Assembly (NCBI GenBank): GCA_001512485.1
Contig: LFRV01000095.1
Location: forward strand, 1-64,000
Direction: 5' to 3'
Source: Clostridiales bacterium DTU069
Lineage (GTDB): Bacteria; Bacillota; Clostridia; DSM-8532
Length of the DNA stretch: 64,000 nt
The notes under the pieces are model-generated. The model worked only from the letters and a program-made list of their open reading frames with translations. It did no database searches and was not told the DNA's origin. This document shows, piece after piece, positions 37,721 through 48,410 of this stretch; within the stretch, counting starts at the first letter, position 1; each line of letters starts with the position of its first letter. The position numbers were made by a program, and so were the translations under genes.

Positions 37721-38647
37721 TCAGAGCAACGGCCTTGTTAAGGATATTAAGAACAGAACCGTGATTATAAGGTATGTCGAATATACGGCCAGCATCGGCC
37801 AATGCGCAATAACCGGAACAACTGCGGATTTTTTATTGCCTGAAGCGGGTTTTACTTTACCCTTTTTTAATGCTTCAAAAGCTTTAAGCATAATTGCAAG
37901 GATAAACCCGACAACAGAAGCAAGAATAAGAAGCTCTCCCATTATTGCCGGAGTCAGCGCTGCGTCGCTTGCGGGTATATGCCTGTTGTTCCAGTTAATT
38001 AACACGGCAAGAAGGTTATTTGTAAAATGCGCAAGAATTCCCGTTAATATTGAGCCCGTCCTATAGCAGAACCATGCAAATAGAAGCCCAAGGAAAAAAG
38101 GGCCAAGCAGGTTTCTTATATCGAAATGAAACAAAGCAAAATAAAAAGCGGATATTATTACCGCCGCTCGGGTACCAAGCGGCTCAAACATGCCAAATAC
38201 AACGCCTCTGAAGAATAACTCCTCGCATACGGCCGGAAGCAGAACTATCACAAAAATTTGCGTCCATAATTCCGGTACGCTTGCCGGGGCTGGTACATTA
38301 ACGGTTGTTACCTTACCGATTTTTTCAAGCAGGAAAATCACAAACGAATTCAGAACCGACGCAATAAGGCTTGAAGCGACGGTCATCATAATTACCAGAA
38401 GCGCTTCGAGAATTGTTATTGGTTTCAGCTTTAGAACCGCTGCCGGGGAAGTACCGTTTAAATATATAAAAACAAGCGCCGGGAGAAGTATTACAATCAA
38501 CTGGAAAAAGGCAAGCAGCATATACAGGTTATTATCAATCCACGCATCTCCGAACAACAGCTTGAATAAAAATTGAAATATGAGATATATCAAAACAACT
38601 GCAAATACCAGATAGTTGGTATGTTTCTCAGTTAATTGCCGCTCCAA
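37721..38647 (-). CDS. CPBP-family intramembrane metalloprotease (CAAX protease-like)
   Basis: EELFFRGVVFGMFEPLG and FALFHFDIRNLLGPFFLGLLFAWFCYRTGSI; TTG start at 38647 after GGAGG (the ORF-track start overlaps the upstream gene). Confidence 0.9.
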   Translation of the reverse strand: MERQLTEKHTNYLVFAVVLIYLIFQFLFKLLFGDAWIDNNLYMLLAFFQLIVILLPALVFIYLNGTSPAAVLKLKPITILEALLVIMMTVASSLIASVLNSFVIFLLEKIGKVTTVNVPAPASVPELWTQIFVIVLLPAVCEELFFRGVVFGMFEPLGTRAAVIISAFYFALFHFDIRNLLGPFFLGLLFAWFCYRTGSILTGILAHFTNNLLAVLINWNNRHIPASDAALTPAIMGELLILASVVGFILAIMLKAFEALKKGKVKPASGNKKSAVVPVIAHWPMLAVYSTYLIITVLFLISLTRPLL

Positions 38648-38660
38648 CTTAACCTCCGTT

Positions 38661-39245
38661 TTACTTTTCCGCCGGGCACAGCAGTATTCGTTTTTCTGTA
38701 ATGATAAGCATAACCGGTTTGTCGTGTTTTCCACGCGGAAGTGTTTGTACCAGCTGGTTTTCAAATGCAAGCCCTATTGTCCGGCAGTGCGGTGAAATCG
38801 TATAAACCCTGTCAAGATACCTGTCATAATATCCTTTCCCGTAACCTATGCGGTATCCCCTTCTGTCAAACAAAAGGCCGGGAACAATAATAAGGTCGAT
38901 ACAAGCTTCGGAAACAGGCAGTAAATGTAATTTCGGTTCCATTATTCCGAACTTACCGGGTTCCAGGTCCTGTTCAAGGTCTCTTACCGGAACCGCATGC
39001 ATTTGTGTTCCCGGACCAATCCTCGGCACAGATACGGTTTTCCCGCCGGCCAGAGCGTTTTTTATTATATTGTGCGTCGGAACTTCATTCCCCATCGATA
39101 CATATATAAAAATGCTTTTGCTTGATTTATACCATTCATGATTTATAACGCGGTTTGCAATAATATCGCCATATTTGCAAACCATCAGTTTATCCATTGA
39201 ATCTCTTTTTATCTGCGCCTGCTTTCTTAATTCGCTTTTTAGCAT
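38661..39245 (-). CDS. 5-formyltetrahydrofolate cyclo-ligase
   Basis: DLIIVPGLLFDRRGYRIGYGKGYYDRYL and VPRIGPGTQMHA motifs. Confidence 0.93.
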   Translation of the reverse strand: MLKSELRKQAQIKRDSMDKLMVCKYGDIIANRVINHEWYKSSKSIFIYVSMGNEVPTHNIIKNALAGGKTVSVPRIGPGTQMHAVPVRDLEQDLEPGKFGIMEPKLHLLPVSEACIDLIIVPGLLFDRRGYRIGYGKGYYDRYLDRVYTISPHCRTIGLAFENQLVQTLPRGKHDKPVMLIITEKRILLCPAEK

Positions 39246-39275
39246 TTATAACCTCTTACGCTGTTTTAGCGCAGA

Positions 39276-39617
39276 CTAATTCAGCTTGTTTCCGCACTGG
39301 GGGCAAAACGCGGTATCCGCGGTAACTTCCGTTCCGCACCCCGGACACTTCTTCGAATTCTTTATTTCCTGGATTTTCTGCTGGAGTTCTTCAATTTTCT
39401 GTTCAATTTCAGCTATCTGGGAACATTTTTCTTCCATTCCCAGATTGTTTCCGGCTTTGTACTGTTCATAAACGGCAGTGCCTATTTCATAATATAATTT
39501 TCTGATCTTTTCCTTTTCCTGTGAAATAGCGGAATTTAACTTTGTTACCTCAACCATATCACTTGTCTTTTGGGAAATATTTTTGCCAAATTTCTTTAAA
39601 TCGTCCATAAATGCCAT
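39276..39617 (-). CDS. Zinc-ribbon domain protein with coiled coil
   Basis: C-terminal CPGCGTEVTADTAFCPQCGNKL; upstream GGAGGCG before ATG 39617. Confidence 0.85.
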   Translation of the reverse strand: MAFMDDLKKFGKNISQKTSDMVEVTKLNSAISQEKEKIRKLYYEIGTAVYEQYKAGNNLGMEEKCSQIAEIEQKIEELQQKIQEIKNSKKCPGCGTEVTADTAFCPQCGNKLN

Positions 39618-39686
39618 ATATATCGCCTCCAAATTATAATTTTACTTTTCCTGACACTAATAGGATATTATTTATTTACCGCAAAA

Positions 39687-40160
39687 TCAAGAGCCTATAA
39701 CATTACCCGTATCTTCCTGTTTGATCGCGGAAATCCACAAGGTCAGTTCCGAAGAAAGCACGACTCTGTCAACATGAAGCTGGTACTGGTATTTATCTGT
39801 CCTGAATAACCTTTTATCGACAACTTCAATAACAAGATCGATATCAATCTCTTTTGTTTTCTTGCCGAGCAAAACACTGTATTTTTGTTTGACAGCCTGC
39901 TGCAGGACCATTTTTTCAATGTCGTCATCGACGTTTATTTCAACAATAATATCCTTTAAAGTTTGTTCTGTTTCCTGTTGGGATTGTTCCAGTTTTTCAA
40001 GCTTTGTCCGATAATCTTCAACCATTGTTTCAAGGTACCTGTTTCTTTTATATAAATCATCGATTTTCCCCGCAAGCAGAAGATTCCATAATAACGCACC
40101 TATCGCGATTCCGACTAAAATGCCCGAAATATGATATATAAACGCGGTTTTTTTCTTCAT
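39687..40160 (-). CDS. Hypothetical membrane-anchored coiled-coil protein, possible YtrI-like sporulation protein
   Basis: Single N-terminal TM plus coiled coil; immediately downstream of ytrH and overlapping its stop. Assignment by context. Confidence 0.5.
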   Translation of the reverse strand: MKKKTAFIYHISGILVGIAIGALLWNLLLAGKIDDLYKRNRYLETMVEDYRTKLEKLEQSQQETEQTLKDIIVEINVDDDIEKMVLQQAVKQKYSVLLGKKTKEIDIDLVIEVVDKRLFRTDKYQYQLHVDRVVLSSELTLWISAIKQEDTGNVIGS

Positions 40161-40501
40161 GGCAGTAAATCCCCAAAACCCGGAACAAATTTAAATACAT
40201 ATGACCCGCAGTTCGCTCCTGCCATTGCGCAGATAATATAAATTACCTCCCTTGCCATTGCCCTAATTTCGCCCTGCAGGAGTCCTTTTTCAAACATCTT
40301 CAGTGAATTAAATGAACCTCCGAGAGCAATGGCTATTGCCCATACTTTTACAAAGCTGGCCATGTCATTCATTGCCTTAAGCGGGGGCTGATCATTAATA
40401 ACAGCGGCAATACCGGCAAAACACGCGGCTCCCAGTACAACGCCGAAAGAAACTAGGAAGTGATATATAACAGCTCCCAAAAAGGACGACACGTTATTCA
40501 C
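40157..40501 (-). CDS. ytrH: Sporulation membrane protein YtrH
   Basis: FLGAVIYHFLVSFGVVLGAACFAGIAAVINDQPPLKAMNDMASFVKVWAIAIALGGSF is characteristic of the YtrH family. Confidence 0.85.
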   Translation of the reverse strand: MNNVSSFLGAVIYHFLVSFGVVLGAACFAGIAAVINDQPPLKAMNDMASFVKVWAIAIALGGSFNSLKMFEKGLLQGEIRAMAREVIYIICAMAGANCGSYVFKFVPGFGDLLP

Positions 40502-40565
40502 ACCTCCAAAAGCTTATACTATTGAAGTTTATGCTAAAAGATAATTATGAGAACATGAAAATAAA

Positions 40566-41792
40566 TTATAGACTTTTCTTTCTAAGTATCGAATTCGGTA
40601 ATACACGGCATGGTGTTTTTATTTTAAACATCATCTGCGGATGCGGTGCGGCAGTAATAACATTGCCTTCCATATCCTGCATAAGATCGGCAACCATCCG
40701 GATGTCATTCCCGTCAGGCTGCATTATTTCAATTTCATCACCTTTTACAAGCTTGTTGCGCTGTTCCACAACAGCAAGATGTTCCCGTTCATCATAGGAC
40801 CTTACAATCCCCATGAACTCCCAAGTCCTGATATAGCTTGAAGTACGGTAGTTCTGACTTTCAGAGCCGGGTTTTCCGAAGAAAAAACCGGTTGTAAATC
40901 CGCGGTGGCTTACTTTAGAAACCTCTTCAAACCATCTTTGTTCCGGTTTATATCCTTCAGGGTCTTCACGCCACTTGTCGAACACGTTTCGGTATGCTCT
41001 TACAACCGTAGCCACATAAAATACGCTTTTCATGCGCCCTTCTATTTTCAGGCTCGTTATGCCCGCTCTCGCAAGTTCCGGGATATATTCAATCATGCAC
41101 AGATCCTTTGAGTTAAATATAAAAGTGCCCTTTTCGTCCTCCTCAACAGGGAAATACTCACCGGGGCGTTTTTCTTCGGTCAGGTAATACTTCCACCGGC
41201 AGGGATGGGCACAGTCGCCGCGGTTCGCGTCCCTTCCGCACATGAAATTGCTTAACAGGCACCTTCCGGAATACGAAATGCACATCGCGCCGTGAACAAA
41301 CACTTCCAGTTCGATATCCGGCAGCATTTGGCGCATAAACGCAAGCTCTGAAAGCGACATTTCCCTTGCCGCGATAATCCTCGATACCCCTTGCTGCTGC
41401 CAGAAGCGGGCGCTCATATAATTGGTCACGTTCGCCTGCGTGCTGATGTGAATCGGCATACCGGGGCTTATTTCCCTGACAAGGGATAAAACTCCGGGAT
41501 CCGATACAATAACGGCGTCGGCGCCGAGAGCGGTTATTTCTTTTATATAATCCGCCATGCTGTTAAAATCTTCATTGTGAGCGATGATATTTACCGTTAC
41601 ATATACTTTCCTGCCCCTTTCATGGGCAAATTCAATCCCTTCCTTCATCTGTTCCGGCGTGAAATTACCGGCACCTGCCCGAAGTCCGAAACGTTCTCCG
41701 GCAACGTAAACGGCATCGGCTCCGTATATAACGGCCATTTTAAGTTTTTCAAGGTCTCCGGCGGGAGCCAGAAGTTCCATTTTAATATTCAC
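40566..41792 (-). CDS. Peptidase U32-family protein (tRNA/rRNA hydroxylation-type)
   Basis: ELLAPAGDLEKLKMAVIYGADAVYV, EVFVHGAMCISYSGRCLLSNFMCGRDANRGDCAHPCRW, SLKIEGRMKS. Confidence 0.93.
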   Translation of the reverse strand: MNIKMELLAPAGDLEKLKMAVIYGADAVYVAGERFGLRAGAGNFTPEQMKEGIEFAHERGRKVYVTVNIIAHNEDFNSMADYIKEITALGADAVIVSDPGVLSLVREISPGMPIHISTQANVTNYMSARFWQQQGVSRIIAAREMSLSELAFMRQMLPDIELEVFVHGAMCISYSGRCLLSNFMCGRDANRGDCAHPCRWKYYLTEEKRPGEYFPVEEDEKGTFIFNSKDLCMIEYIPELARAGITSLKIEGRMKSVFYVATVVRAYRNVFDKWREDPEGYKPEQRWFEEVSKVSHRGFTTGFFFGKPGSESQNYRTSSYIRTWEFMGIVRSYDEREHLAVVEQRNKLVKGDEIEIMQPDGNDIRMVADLMQDMEGNVITAAPHPQMMFKIKTPCRVLPNSILRKKSL

Positions 41793-42439
41793 ACCTTCCT
41801 GTAACTGATTGCGATACCATCTCCAATCGGAACAACGCTTGTTATTAAATTATCCATCGCAAAAAGTTCTTCGAGGTATTCCCTGAGCCTGTTCGCTATT
41901 GTACGGTGCTTATGCTCAACAGTCCCTTGCTTTGCGACAAGCCCTCCATATAATACGTTATCGGACAGCAGAATACCGTTTATGTTAATTAATCTGACGC
42001 AATGCGGAAGAAACAGCGGATATTGGCCTTTTGCCGCGTCAAGAAATATTAAATCGTATGGTTTGTCAAGGCACTGCAAAACGTCAAGAGCTTCACCGTT
42101 AATAATGCGTATAACCTTATCAAGGCCGGCCTTTTTTATATAAAACACGGCCGTTGAAGCCATATCTGCGTCTACTTCAATCGTATCAATGGTACATTCG
42201 GAATTTAATGCCTTTGCGATAATAATTGACGAATAGCCGATAGCAGTTCCTATTTCAAGGATTCTGCGCGGTTTCGAAATTGCGCATATCGTTTCGATAA
42301 ATCTTGCGGTCTCGGGAACAACAACAGGAATATGCCTGCTTTCGGCATATTCCTTCATCTCGGCCAGCAGCGGATCCTTTTGTTTTATTAATTCTGAAAT
42401 AAAAGCGTTTATATAACGGTAATCAACCCTATTGTCCAA
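41789..42439 (-). CDS. O-methyltransferase (TrmR-like)
   Basis: RRILEIGTAIGYSSIIIAKAL, DLIFLDAAKGQYPLFL, LLSDNVLYGGLV. Confidence 0.9.
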   Translation of the reverse strand: MDNRVDYRYINAFISELIKQKDPLLAEMKEYAESRHIPVVVPETARFIETICAISKPRRILEIGTAIGYSSIIIAKALNSECTIDTIEVDADMASTAVFYIKKAGLDKVIRIINGEALDVLQCLDKPYDLIFLDAAKGQYPLFLPHCVRLININGILLSDNVLYGGLVAKQGTVEHKHRTIANRLREYLEELFAMDNLITSVVPIGDGIAISYRKV

Positions 42440-42473
42440 ATCGGAAACACTCCCGGCTTTACAGGAATTTAAC

Positions 42474-43562
42474 CTATTTCATCCCGTATCTTTTCAGGTC
42501 CCTTTCATGCCCGCTAAAGGTTTCGTTATATATAACAGTGCCATCAGGAGGCGAAAAGAAGAAATAATATTCTGTTTCTTCGGGGTACAGCGCAGCCTCT
42601 ATGGCTTCAACCCTCGGCGAACAAATCGGCCCCGGCGGGAGCCCGCCTACTTTATACGTGTTATACGGGCTATCTATTTCAAGGTCTTTAAACGTTACTA
42701 TCTGGATACGCCCGAGCCCAGCCATTATTCTCGCGTACTGGATAGTAGCGTCCGATTCGAGACGCGTATAAGCGCGGCTGTTCAGCCTGTTATGAAAAAC
42801 GCTTGATATCTTTTTATAATCATCCAGATATTTCGCTTCCATTTCAATGAGAGAAGCAAGGGTAACCACCTCATCGACTGTCATGCCGAGTTCTTCCGCC
42901 CGTTCATAATATTCCGGCTTAAATACGGAATCAAACTCTCTAAGAAGCCTGTCTACAATTTCTTCTTCTTTCCAATCAAGTTCTATTTTATACGTATCCG
43001 GGTATAAATATCCCTCCAATGGGTATTTTCTGTCGGGAACATTCTCTAAAAATTTATATTTTTTTATTTTTGTTTTGCAAAGAGATTCAAACCTGTCCCT
43101 GTCAACAATATTCCTCTCCACCAGGTAATCTATAAGCTCGACAACGGTGAACCCTTCCGGAATACGCACATCCTTAGTCGGCTCGGCCATCGGGTTGCTC
43201 GTTAATACAAGCATAAGGCCTTCATAGTTCAATTCCTTGCTGACAATATGTTTTCCGGCCTTGTATTTCGTATCATACCCGTTCAGTTTCGAAAGCAATC
43301 TGTACAGCCACGGATACTCCACAAGACCTTCTTTATACAAAATGGATAATATTTTAGTTTCGGTCGCGCCTTCCGGAATTTCTATTATAATCTGTTCCTC
43401 TTTGGGAATTTCAATTTTACCGGTCGTAGCGTATTCGACTCCATATTTCGTTAGATAATCATACGCGACATATGCGGATGAAAAAAATAGACCCATACAT
43501 ATTACAACAAATATAAGAAAACGCAAAAATAATCGTTTTTTCTTTTTCCCAGTTCTTGCCAT
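42474..43562 (-). CDS. mltG: Endolytic transglycosylase MltG
   Basis: YLYPDTYKIELDW, LASLIEMEAKYLDDYKKISSVFHNRLN, LESDATIQYA, SPYNTYKVGGLPPGPICSPRVEAIEAAL. Confidence 0.95.
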   Translation of the reverse strand: MARTGKKKKRLFLRFLIFVVICMGLFFSSAYVAYDYLTKYGVEYATTGKIEIPKEEQIIIEIPEGATETKILSILYKEGLVEYPWLYRLLSKLNGYDTKYKAGKHIVSKELNYEGLMLVLTSNPMAEPTKDVRIPEGFTVVELIDYLVERNIVDRDRFESLCKTKIKKYKFLENVPDRKYPLEGYLYPDTYKIELDWKEEEIVDRLLREFDSVFKPEYYERAEELGMTVDEVVTLASLIEMEAKYLDDYKKISSVFHNRLNSRAYTRLESDATIQYARIMAGLGRIQIVTFKDLEIDSPYNTYKVGGLPPGPICSPRVEAIEAALYPEETEYYFFFSPPDGTVIYNETFSGHERDLKRYGMK

Positions 43563-43701
43563 AAGATCACCCTCCGGCAACAATATAAAGCAGCCGCAAT
43601 TCTTAAGACCCTGCCGCCCTTATCCTTTATATAACAAACCATCCATTAAAACAAGATTAATTATACCATTTCATCTCGTGACAGTCAAAACGGGTGTACC
43701 G

Positions 43702-46191
43702 TCAACCCTGGAACAGGAAGCCTCTCCTGAGTATCCTTGCAGCAATATACATATTCCGCCCGGTTTTCGTTTTAACTTCGCCTGCAAACCTGAATAAATC
43801 GTTGATGGTCTTTTTGTCCGGTACACGGCCGCCGTAGCGAACACTGTAATATATGTCCGTCATATCTGCCATGCTCATCTTAACAAAATTATAACGCTGA
43901 TCAACCCTGACGGCAAAATTTTTCGGGGTTTCCCCGGTTATAATAACACATCCGGTATGTTTAAGAAGCGAGACTATATAACGGTATAGGTAAAGAACCG
44001 TTTTCCCGGGAGCAATCAAATGCAAAACAGCCTGTCTTGTCAGTATGAACAATATGTTAACAAGCGCGATTGCAAGTATAACAGCGGCAATATATAATAT
44101 TACCTCGCCTGAAGATATGCCGCTTTGCGTGTTATAAAGGTCGTCCGGTCCGTATCCGTCCCTTCCGTAGAAATCCATATACTGTTCGGCGTAGGATTCG
44201 TCATACATTGAATACGGATCTTCCGAACCGCCGGTGTTGACACTAAGGGGCACTATATAATTCATTGCACCCGCGAACGGCGATGTCGGTTCAAAACTAA
44301 CCCATCCCGCGCCTTCAAGGTACACTTCAACCCATGCGTGTGCGTTTTGGTTAGTAACATGATAATATCCGTCATTACCGGTGTTTACCGGCATTACAAA
44401 ACCCTCAACATATCTTGCGGGAATACCGGCAGCTCTTGCCATAATGCACATCGCACTTGCATAATAAGAACAATACCCTTCTTTTAATTCAAAAAGGAAA
44501 TAATCGACAAAATCCTGCCCTTCAGGCGTGTATCCGGGTGCCAGCGTATAGTTGTAGTTATTTCTTAAATATCTCTCGATTGATTTAACCTTTCCATAAA
44601 CCGTATCGACATTTGAAGTCAGTTCGTAGGCAAGCTCGTAAACCCTGTCCGGCAGATTCCCGGGAAGCTGCGTGTAAAGTTCGTAAACCTCGTCCCGGTG
44701 CCTTTTCAACTGCTGAAACAGTTCAATAACGTCAATGACTTCCTCCCTTATAAGCTCGGCGTTTTCAATATCCTCCGTTTCAAGTTTTCTTAAGAAGTCC
44801 ATGTTTGTGTTAATAAAATCATAATACATCCCCGGCCGGCTTATATTAAAGAAATTGTCCAGAGCACTCATACCATAGCCGGGCTGAATATAATTGATCT
44901 CGTACGTTGTGTTTCCGGAAAGTCTCCTGTCCGCCCTCACCGTTCCGGTTATATCCTCTTCGAGGGCATGGCCCAGCGACGAAATCCCTCTTATTGGCAG
45001 CAATATCTTGAGCGGCGTAAAAACCGTTTTAGTGCGCACATTCAAATGCCTTATCGACAGATTTCCTTCCGGAAAGAGCATTTTTAATTCATCCGGCATT
45101 TGTTTCCGGCTGATATACTCAACGTATTGTTCGGGCTCTTCAATGCTTGCCGATAGATCAACGACATTGTCCTGGTATATGTTAATGGTACTGCCTATAG
45201 CCGCTTTCCATCCGTGTTTAAGCTCCTCGTGATCATAATACCTGTCGGTAAGATATTCCTCCTTGTCCCTTTCCGTTTTCTCCCATCCAACACCTGTATA
45301 TTTGTCATAAACCGCTCCACGCAAATAAACCCGCGCAGGAGCCTTAACTCTCATAACCGGAGTATAGTCGGGCGCCACCGGTCCGCCAAGACGCGACGGG
45401 TCTCCGAAACCCGTATTCGCAAGCGAAAAATCATCATACCTGTCAACAGAATATTTATAATAAAGGTCCCAGTAAACCGTGTTTATTTTATCTCTCATCC
45501 ACGGCCATTGAATCGGCAGCGGATTCTTAGGAATAAGTGACACAAGCAGAATCAAAACCAAACCGACCGGAACAAAATAAACCGAAATGTCCCCGTGTTT
45601 TCTGAACGCTTCAGCATCCTTCGTTTTTATTGTATACAGCAGATAATTATGGCGTACATATGCAATTATCGCCACTATTATGAAGATGAAAAAAGACAGT
45701 TTATCGACATAACGGATTAAGCCCCAGACCGTGATAAAAAAAACAAGGCCGGGCACAATCAAAGGATAAAACCTGAAACGCCTTACAAGGAAGTAGTATA
45801 TCGGCATAGCCGCGATTACCGACAGCAATCCGGTTCCGTACATAAGCACGGAATAAGGAACGGTTTCGTCATAGTAACCTGTGCCCACCTTGACTATCAT
45901 CTTCACAAATTCTTCGGCATACGACAATAACGGCATCACCGAGCCAATACCGCTCACTGCTATCCTGATTGTTATATAAATAATCCCGAGCGCTATCGAT
46001 GACAAAAAAACAATACGACCCGCAAATGTATTCAGCAGGGAATAAAATACAAACGCTCCGACTGCAAACAAAAGCATCTGCCATGAATAAACGGGAATAT
46101 GCATCGGCATCAAAGACGCCTTAATTACCGCAAACAGATAGAATACGCCTATTAACCAGCAGGATAAATAATTGCGGTGCTTTTCGTTCAT
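43702..46191 (-). CDS. Transglutaminase-like domain membrane protein
   Basis: Multiple N-terminal TMs; EGYCSYYASAMCIMARAAGIPARYVEGF and NAHAWVEVYLEGAGWVSFEPT; start set at MNEKHRN after AAGGAG. Confidence 0.92.
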   Translation of the reverse strand: MNEKHRNYLSCWLIGVFYLFAVIKASLMPMHIPVYSWQMLLFAVGAFVFYSLLNTFAGRIVFLSSIALGIIYITIRIAVSGIGSVMPLLSYAEEFVKMIVKVGTGYYDETVPYSVLMYGTGLLSVIAAMPIYYFLVRRFRFYPLIVPGLVFFITVWGLIRYVDKLSFFIFIIVAIIAYVRHNYLLYTIKTKDAEAFRKHGDISVYFVPVGLVLILLVSLIPKNPLPIQWPWMRDKINTVYWDLYYKYSVDRYDDFSLANTGFGDPSRLGGPVAPDYTPVMRVKAPARVYLRGAVYDKYTGVGWEKTERDKEEYLTDRYYDHEELKHGWKAAIGSTINIYQDNVVDLSASIEEPEQYVEYISRKQMPDELKMLFPEGNLSIRHLNVRTKTVFTPLKILLPIRGISSLGHALEEDITGTVRADRRLSGNTTYEINYIQPGYGMSALDNFFNISRPGMYYDFINTNMDFLRKLETEDIENAELIREEVIDVIELFQQLKRHRDEVYELYTQLPGNLPDRVYELAYELTSNVDTVYGKVKSIERYLRNNYNYTLAPGYTPEGQDFVDYFLFELKEGYCSYYASAMCIMARAAGIPARYVEGFVMPVNTGNDGYYHVTNQNAHAWVEVYLEGAGWVSFEPTSPFAGAMNYIVPLSVNTGGSEDPYSMYDESYAEQYMDFYGRDGYGPDDLYNTQSGISSGEVILYIAAVILAIALVNILFILTRQAVLHLIAPGKTVLYLYRYIVSLLKHTGCVIITGETPKNFAVRVDQRYNFVKMSMADMTDIYYSVRYGGRVPDKKTINDLFRFAGEVKTKTGRNMYIAARILRRGFLFQG

Positions 46192-46204
46192 CGGCAAACT
46201 CCTT

Positions 46205-47410
46205 TCAAACCGCTTTTGTATCGGGCATATCATCGAATTCCTTCATGTTTTCAAACATATTAACAACACGTATGCCCAACTCCGATAATTCCTCAGCGAG
46301 CGCCTTTTCCACTTCCTGCTTCATTTGTCCTGAGACATCGCAGTAAAAAAGCGATATATTATGTCCGTTAGCATGCATTCTGGCGATACTTTCAAGGCAG
46401 CTTTCATTAACCATCGGTGAAAAAACCATTACGCTCTGGCGTTCGGGCATGCTCTCTATAAAATAGTCCATAACGCTGTTGAATGAAACTTTCTGATCGA
46501 ACGGAATAAACGCAAATAATTCGTATAGTTGATTAAAAGCGTTCATATCCTGATAAGTAAGCGTGATCTGTTCTTTCCTGAAAAAACATGTTTTAAGAAC
46601 AACGCCCGAGCTAAGAAACACCCTCGCCAGCGAAACCAGGACTTCTATTGTCCTGTCTTCAATTTTAAGAACATATTCCGCTTCCCCGGGTATTTCCTCA
46701 AAATTTATTATTATCCAGAATTCCTTTTCGGAGGACGAGTGCGTTTCCTTTGTCATAAGCTTGTTAAACTTCGATGAAAGCTTCCAATGTATTTTTTTCA
46801 AACTGTCGCCATACATGTAATCTCTTATGTTGTCTATTTCGGAATGACCCATTTCTTTTTTCCGGGAGAGGTATTCATTCTCCGAAACCCTTGCAAATTG
46901 ATGTTTAGCCTCCTCAAGCGGCAGAATCCTGGGAAATACGCGTATAAACTTTGTTTCGCCCATTTTATATTTTAATGAAAACAGGTTTAAAAAATCCCTT
47001 ATTTCAATACACGATATGCCGATTTTATACCTGCCCCTGTACAGTATCGGAACGCTGAAATGGAATTCACGGCGGCTGAATGGCTTCAGTACAAGGTGCT
47101 CGGTTTTCATGCCGCTGATTAACATTTGCCCTTCCATATGCATATACACCGTGAAGTATGGAATGTACAACGGTGTGACATTATGTATTTTTAACTTGTA
47201 GTCAAGTATTTCACCTTTCCGGTATTCGCGTTTGTCCAGTCTCTCACTGAAAGTAAACGTATTATACACTATAAAGAGGTAAGTAAACGACACAAAAGGC
47301 AGGAAAAGAACCACATAAAAAAGTGTATACGGCAAAAATCCGCCGTCAATGAATATATAAACAAAGGACAGAAAGAGAATAGCCAAATAAACAATCCTGC
47401 TTTTTTTCAT
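46205..47410 (-). CDS. DUF58 domain-containing membrane protein
   Basis: Two N-terminal TMs; DNIRDYMYGDSLKKIHWKLSSKFNKLMTKE motif; flanked by MoxR and transglutaminase genes. Confidence 0.9.
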   Translation of the reverse strand: MKKSRIVYLAILFLSFVYIFIDGGFLPYTLFYVVLFLPFVSFTYLFIVYNTFTFSERLDKREYRKGEILDYKLKIHNVTPLYIPYFTVYMHMEGQMLISGMKTEHLVLKPFSRREFHFSVPILYRGRYKIGISCIEIRDFLNLFSLKYKMGETKFIRVFPRILPLEEAKHQFARVSENEYLSRKKEMGHSEIDNIRDYMYGDSLKKIHWKLSSKFNKLMTKETHSSSEKEFWIIINFEEIPGEAEYVLKIEDRTIEVLVSLARVFLSSGVVLKTCFFRKEQITLTYQDMNAFNQLYELFAFIPFDQKVSFNSVMDYFIESMPERQSVMVFSPMVNESCLESIARMHANGHNISLFYCDVSGQMKQEVEKALAEELSELGIRVVNMFENMKEFDDMPDTKAV

Positions 47411-47477
47411 AAATAACCTCCGCCTGCTGCATAAACAGCCGACTTTTTATTCATAAACACGTACGGAATGATTTTAA

Positions 47478-48410
47478 TTACATCGGTACCCTGACATTTG
47501 TCAATAATTCCGACAGGACGCTTTCAGCGGTGATTTTCCTGATACGCGCTTCCTGCTTCAGAATTATGCGGTGTGACAGCACGGGAACAACGAGGCTTTT
47601 GACATCATCCGGTATCACATAGTCCCTTCCCATATATAAAGCAAGGCTCTGAGCCGCGCGCATCAAATATAATGACGCCCTCGGGCTGCATCCCAACAGC
47701 ACATGTTCCTGGCGGCGCGTTCTCTGCACGATCTCAACTATGTATTCACCGATTGCCCGCTCCACATGAACCTTCCTCACCTGTTTCCTAAGCTCTATAA
47801 TTTGCCCGCCGTCGGCGACAGCACTTAATTCAGCCAGCGGATTGTCCTGCCTGAACCTGAATAAAATATCCACCTCATCATCCTTATCAGGGTATCCCAT
47901 TGTTATTCTCATCAGAAACCTGTCCAGCTGCGCTTCGGGCAGAGGATATGTCCCCATGTATTCTACGGGATTCTGAGTTGCGATAACCATGAACGGATCG
48001 GGTACGGAGTATGTAACGCCGTCGACCGTAACCTGCCTTTCTTCCATAACTTCAAGCATACTGGCCTGGGTTTTCGGCGATGTGCGGTTTATTTCATCGG
48101 CAAGAATGATATGGCTCATAATATTGCCCTGTCTGTATTCAAATTCGCTGGTCTTCGGATTAAACACCGAAAAACCCGTTATATCCGAAGGCAATATATC
48201 AGGCGTAAACTGGATCCTGTTAAATGACACGCCTATTGATCGCGCAAGCGAATAAGCCATTGTTGTTTTGCCTATCCCGGGCACATCCTCGATAAGCACA
48301 TGCCCGCCCGCGGCAAGGCAAACAACCATTAACTTCGACGCCCCGCTTTGGCCGACCATTACTTTTCCCATGTTTTCAACAATTCTTTGCATAATGGAAC
48401 CGTTATCCAT
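47478..48410 (-). CDS. MoxR-family AAA ATPase
   Basis: HVLIEDVPGIGKTTMAYSLA, FTPDILPSDITGFSVF, ILADEINRTSPKTQASMLEVMEERQVTVDG, ATQNPVEYMGTYPLPEAQLDRF. Confidence 0.96.
   Translation of the reverse strand: MDNGSIMQRIVENMGKVMVGQSGASKLMVVCLAAGGHVLIEDVPGIGKTTMAYSLARSIGVSFNRIQFTPDILPSDITGFSVFNPKTSEFEYRQGNIMSHIILADEINRTSPKTQASMLEVMEERQVTVDGVTYSVPDPFMVIATQNPVEYMGTYPLPEAQLDRFLMRITMGYPDKDDEVDILFRFRQDNPLAELSAVADGGQIIELRKQVRKVHVERAIGEYIVEIVQRTRRQEHVLLGCSPRASLYLMRAAQSLALYMGRDYVIPDDVKSLVVPVLSHRIILKQEARIRKITAESVLSELLTNVRVPM

Noticed and set aside
43702-48410. MoxR-DUF58-transglutaminase cluster as a novel defence/conflict system
   Set aside because: This three-gene arrangement is widespread and well known in bacteria; nothing extra is embedded in it here.
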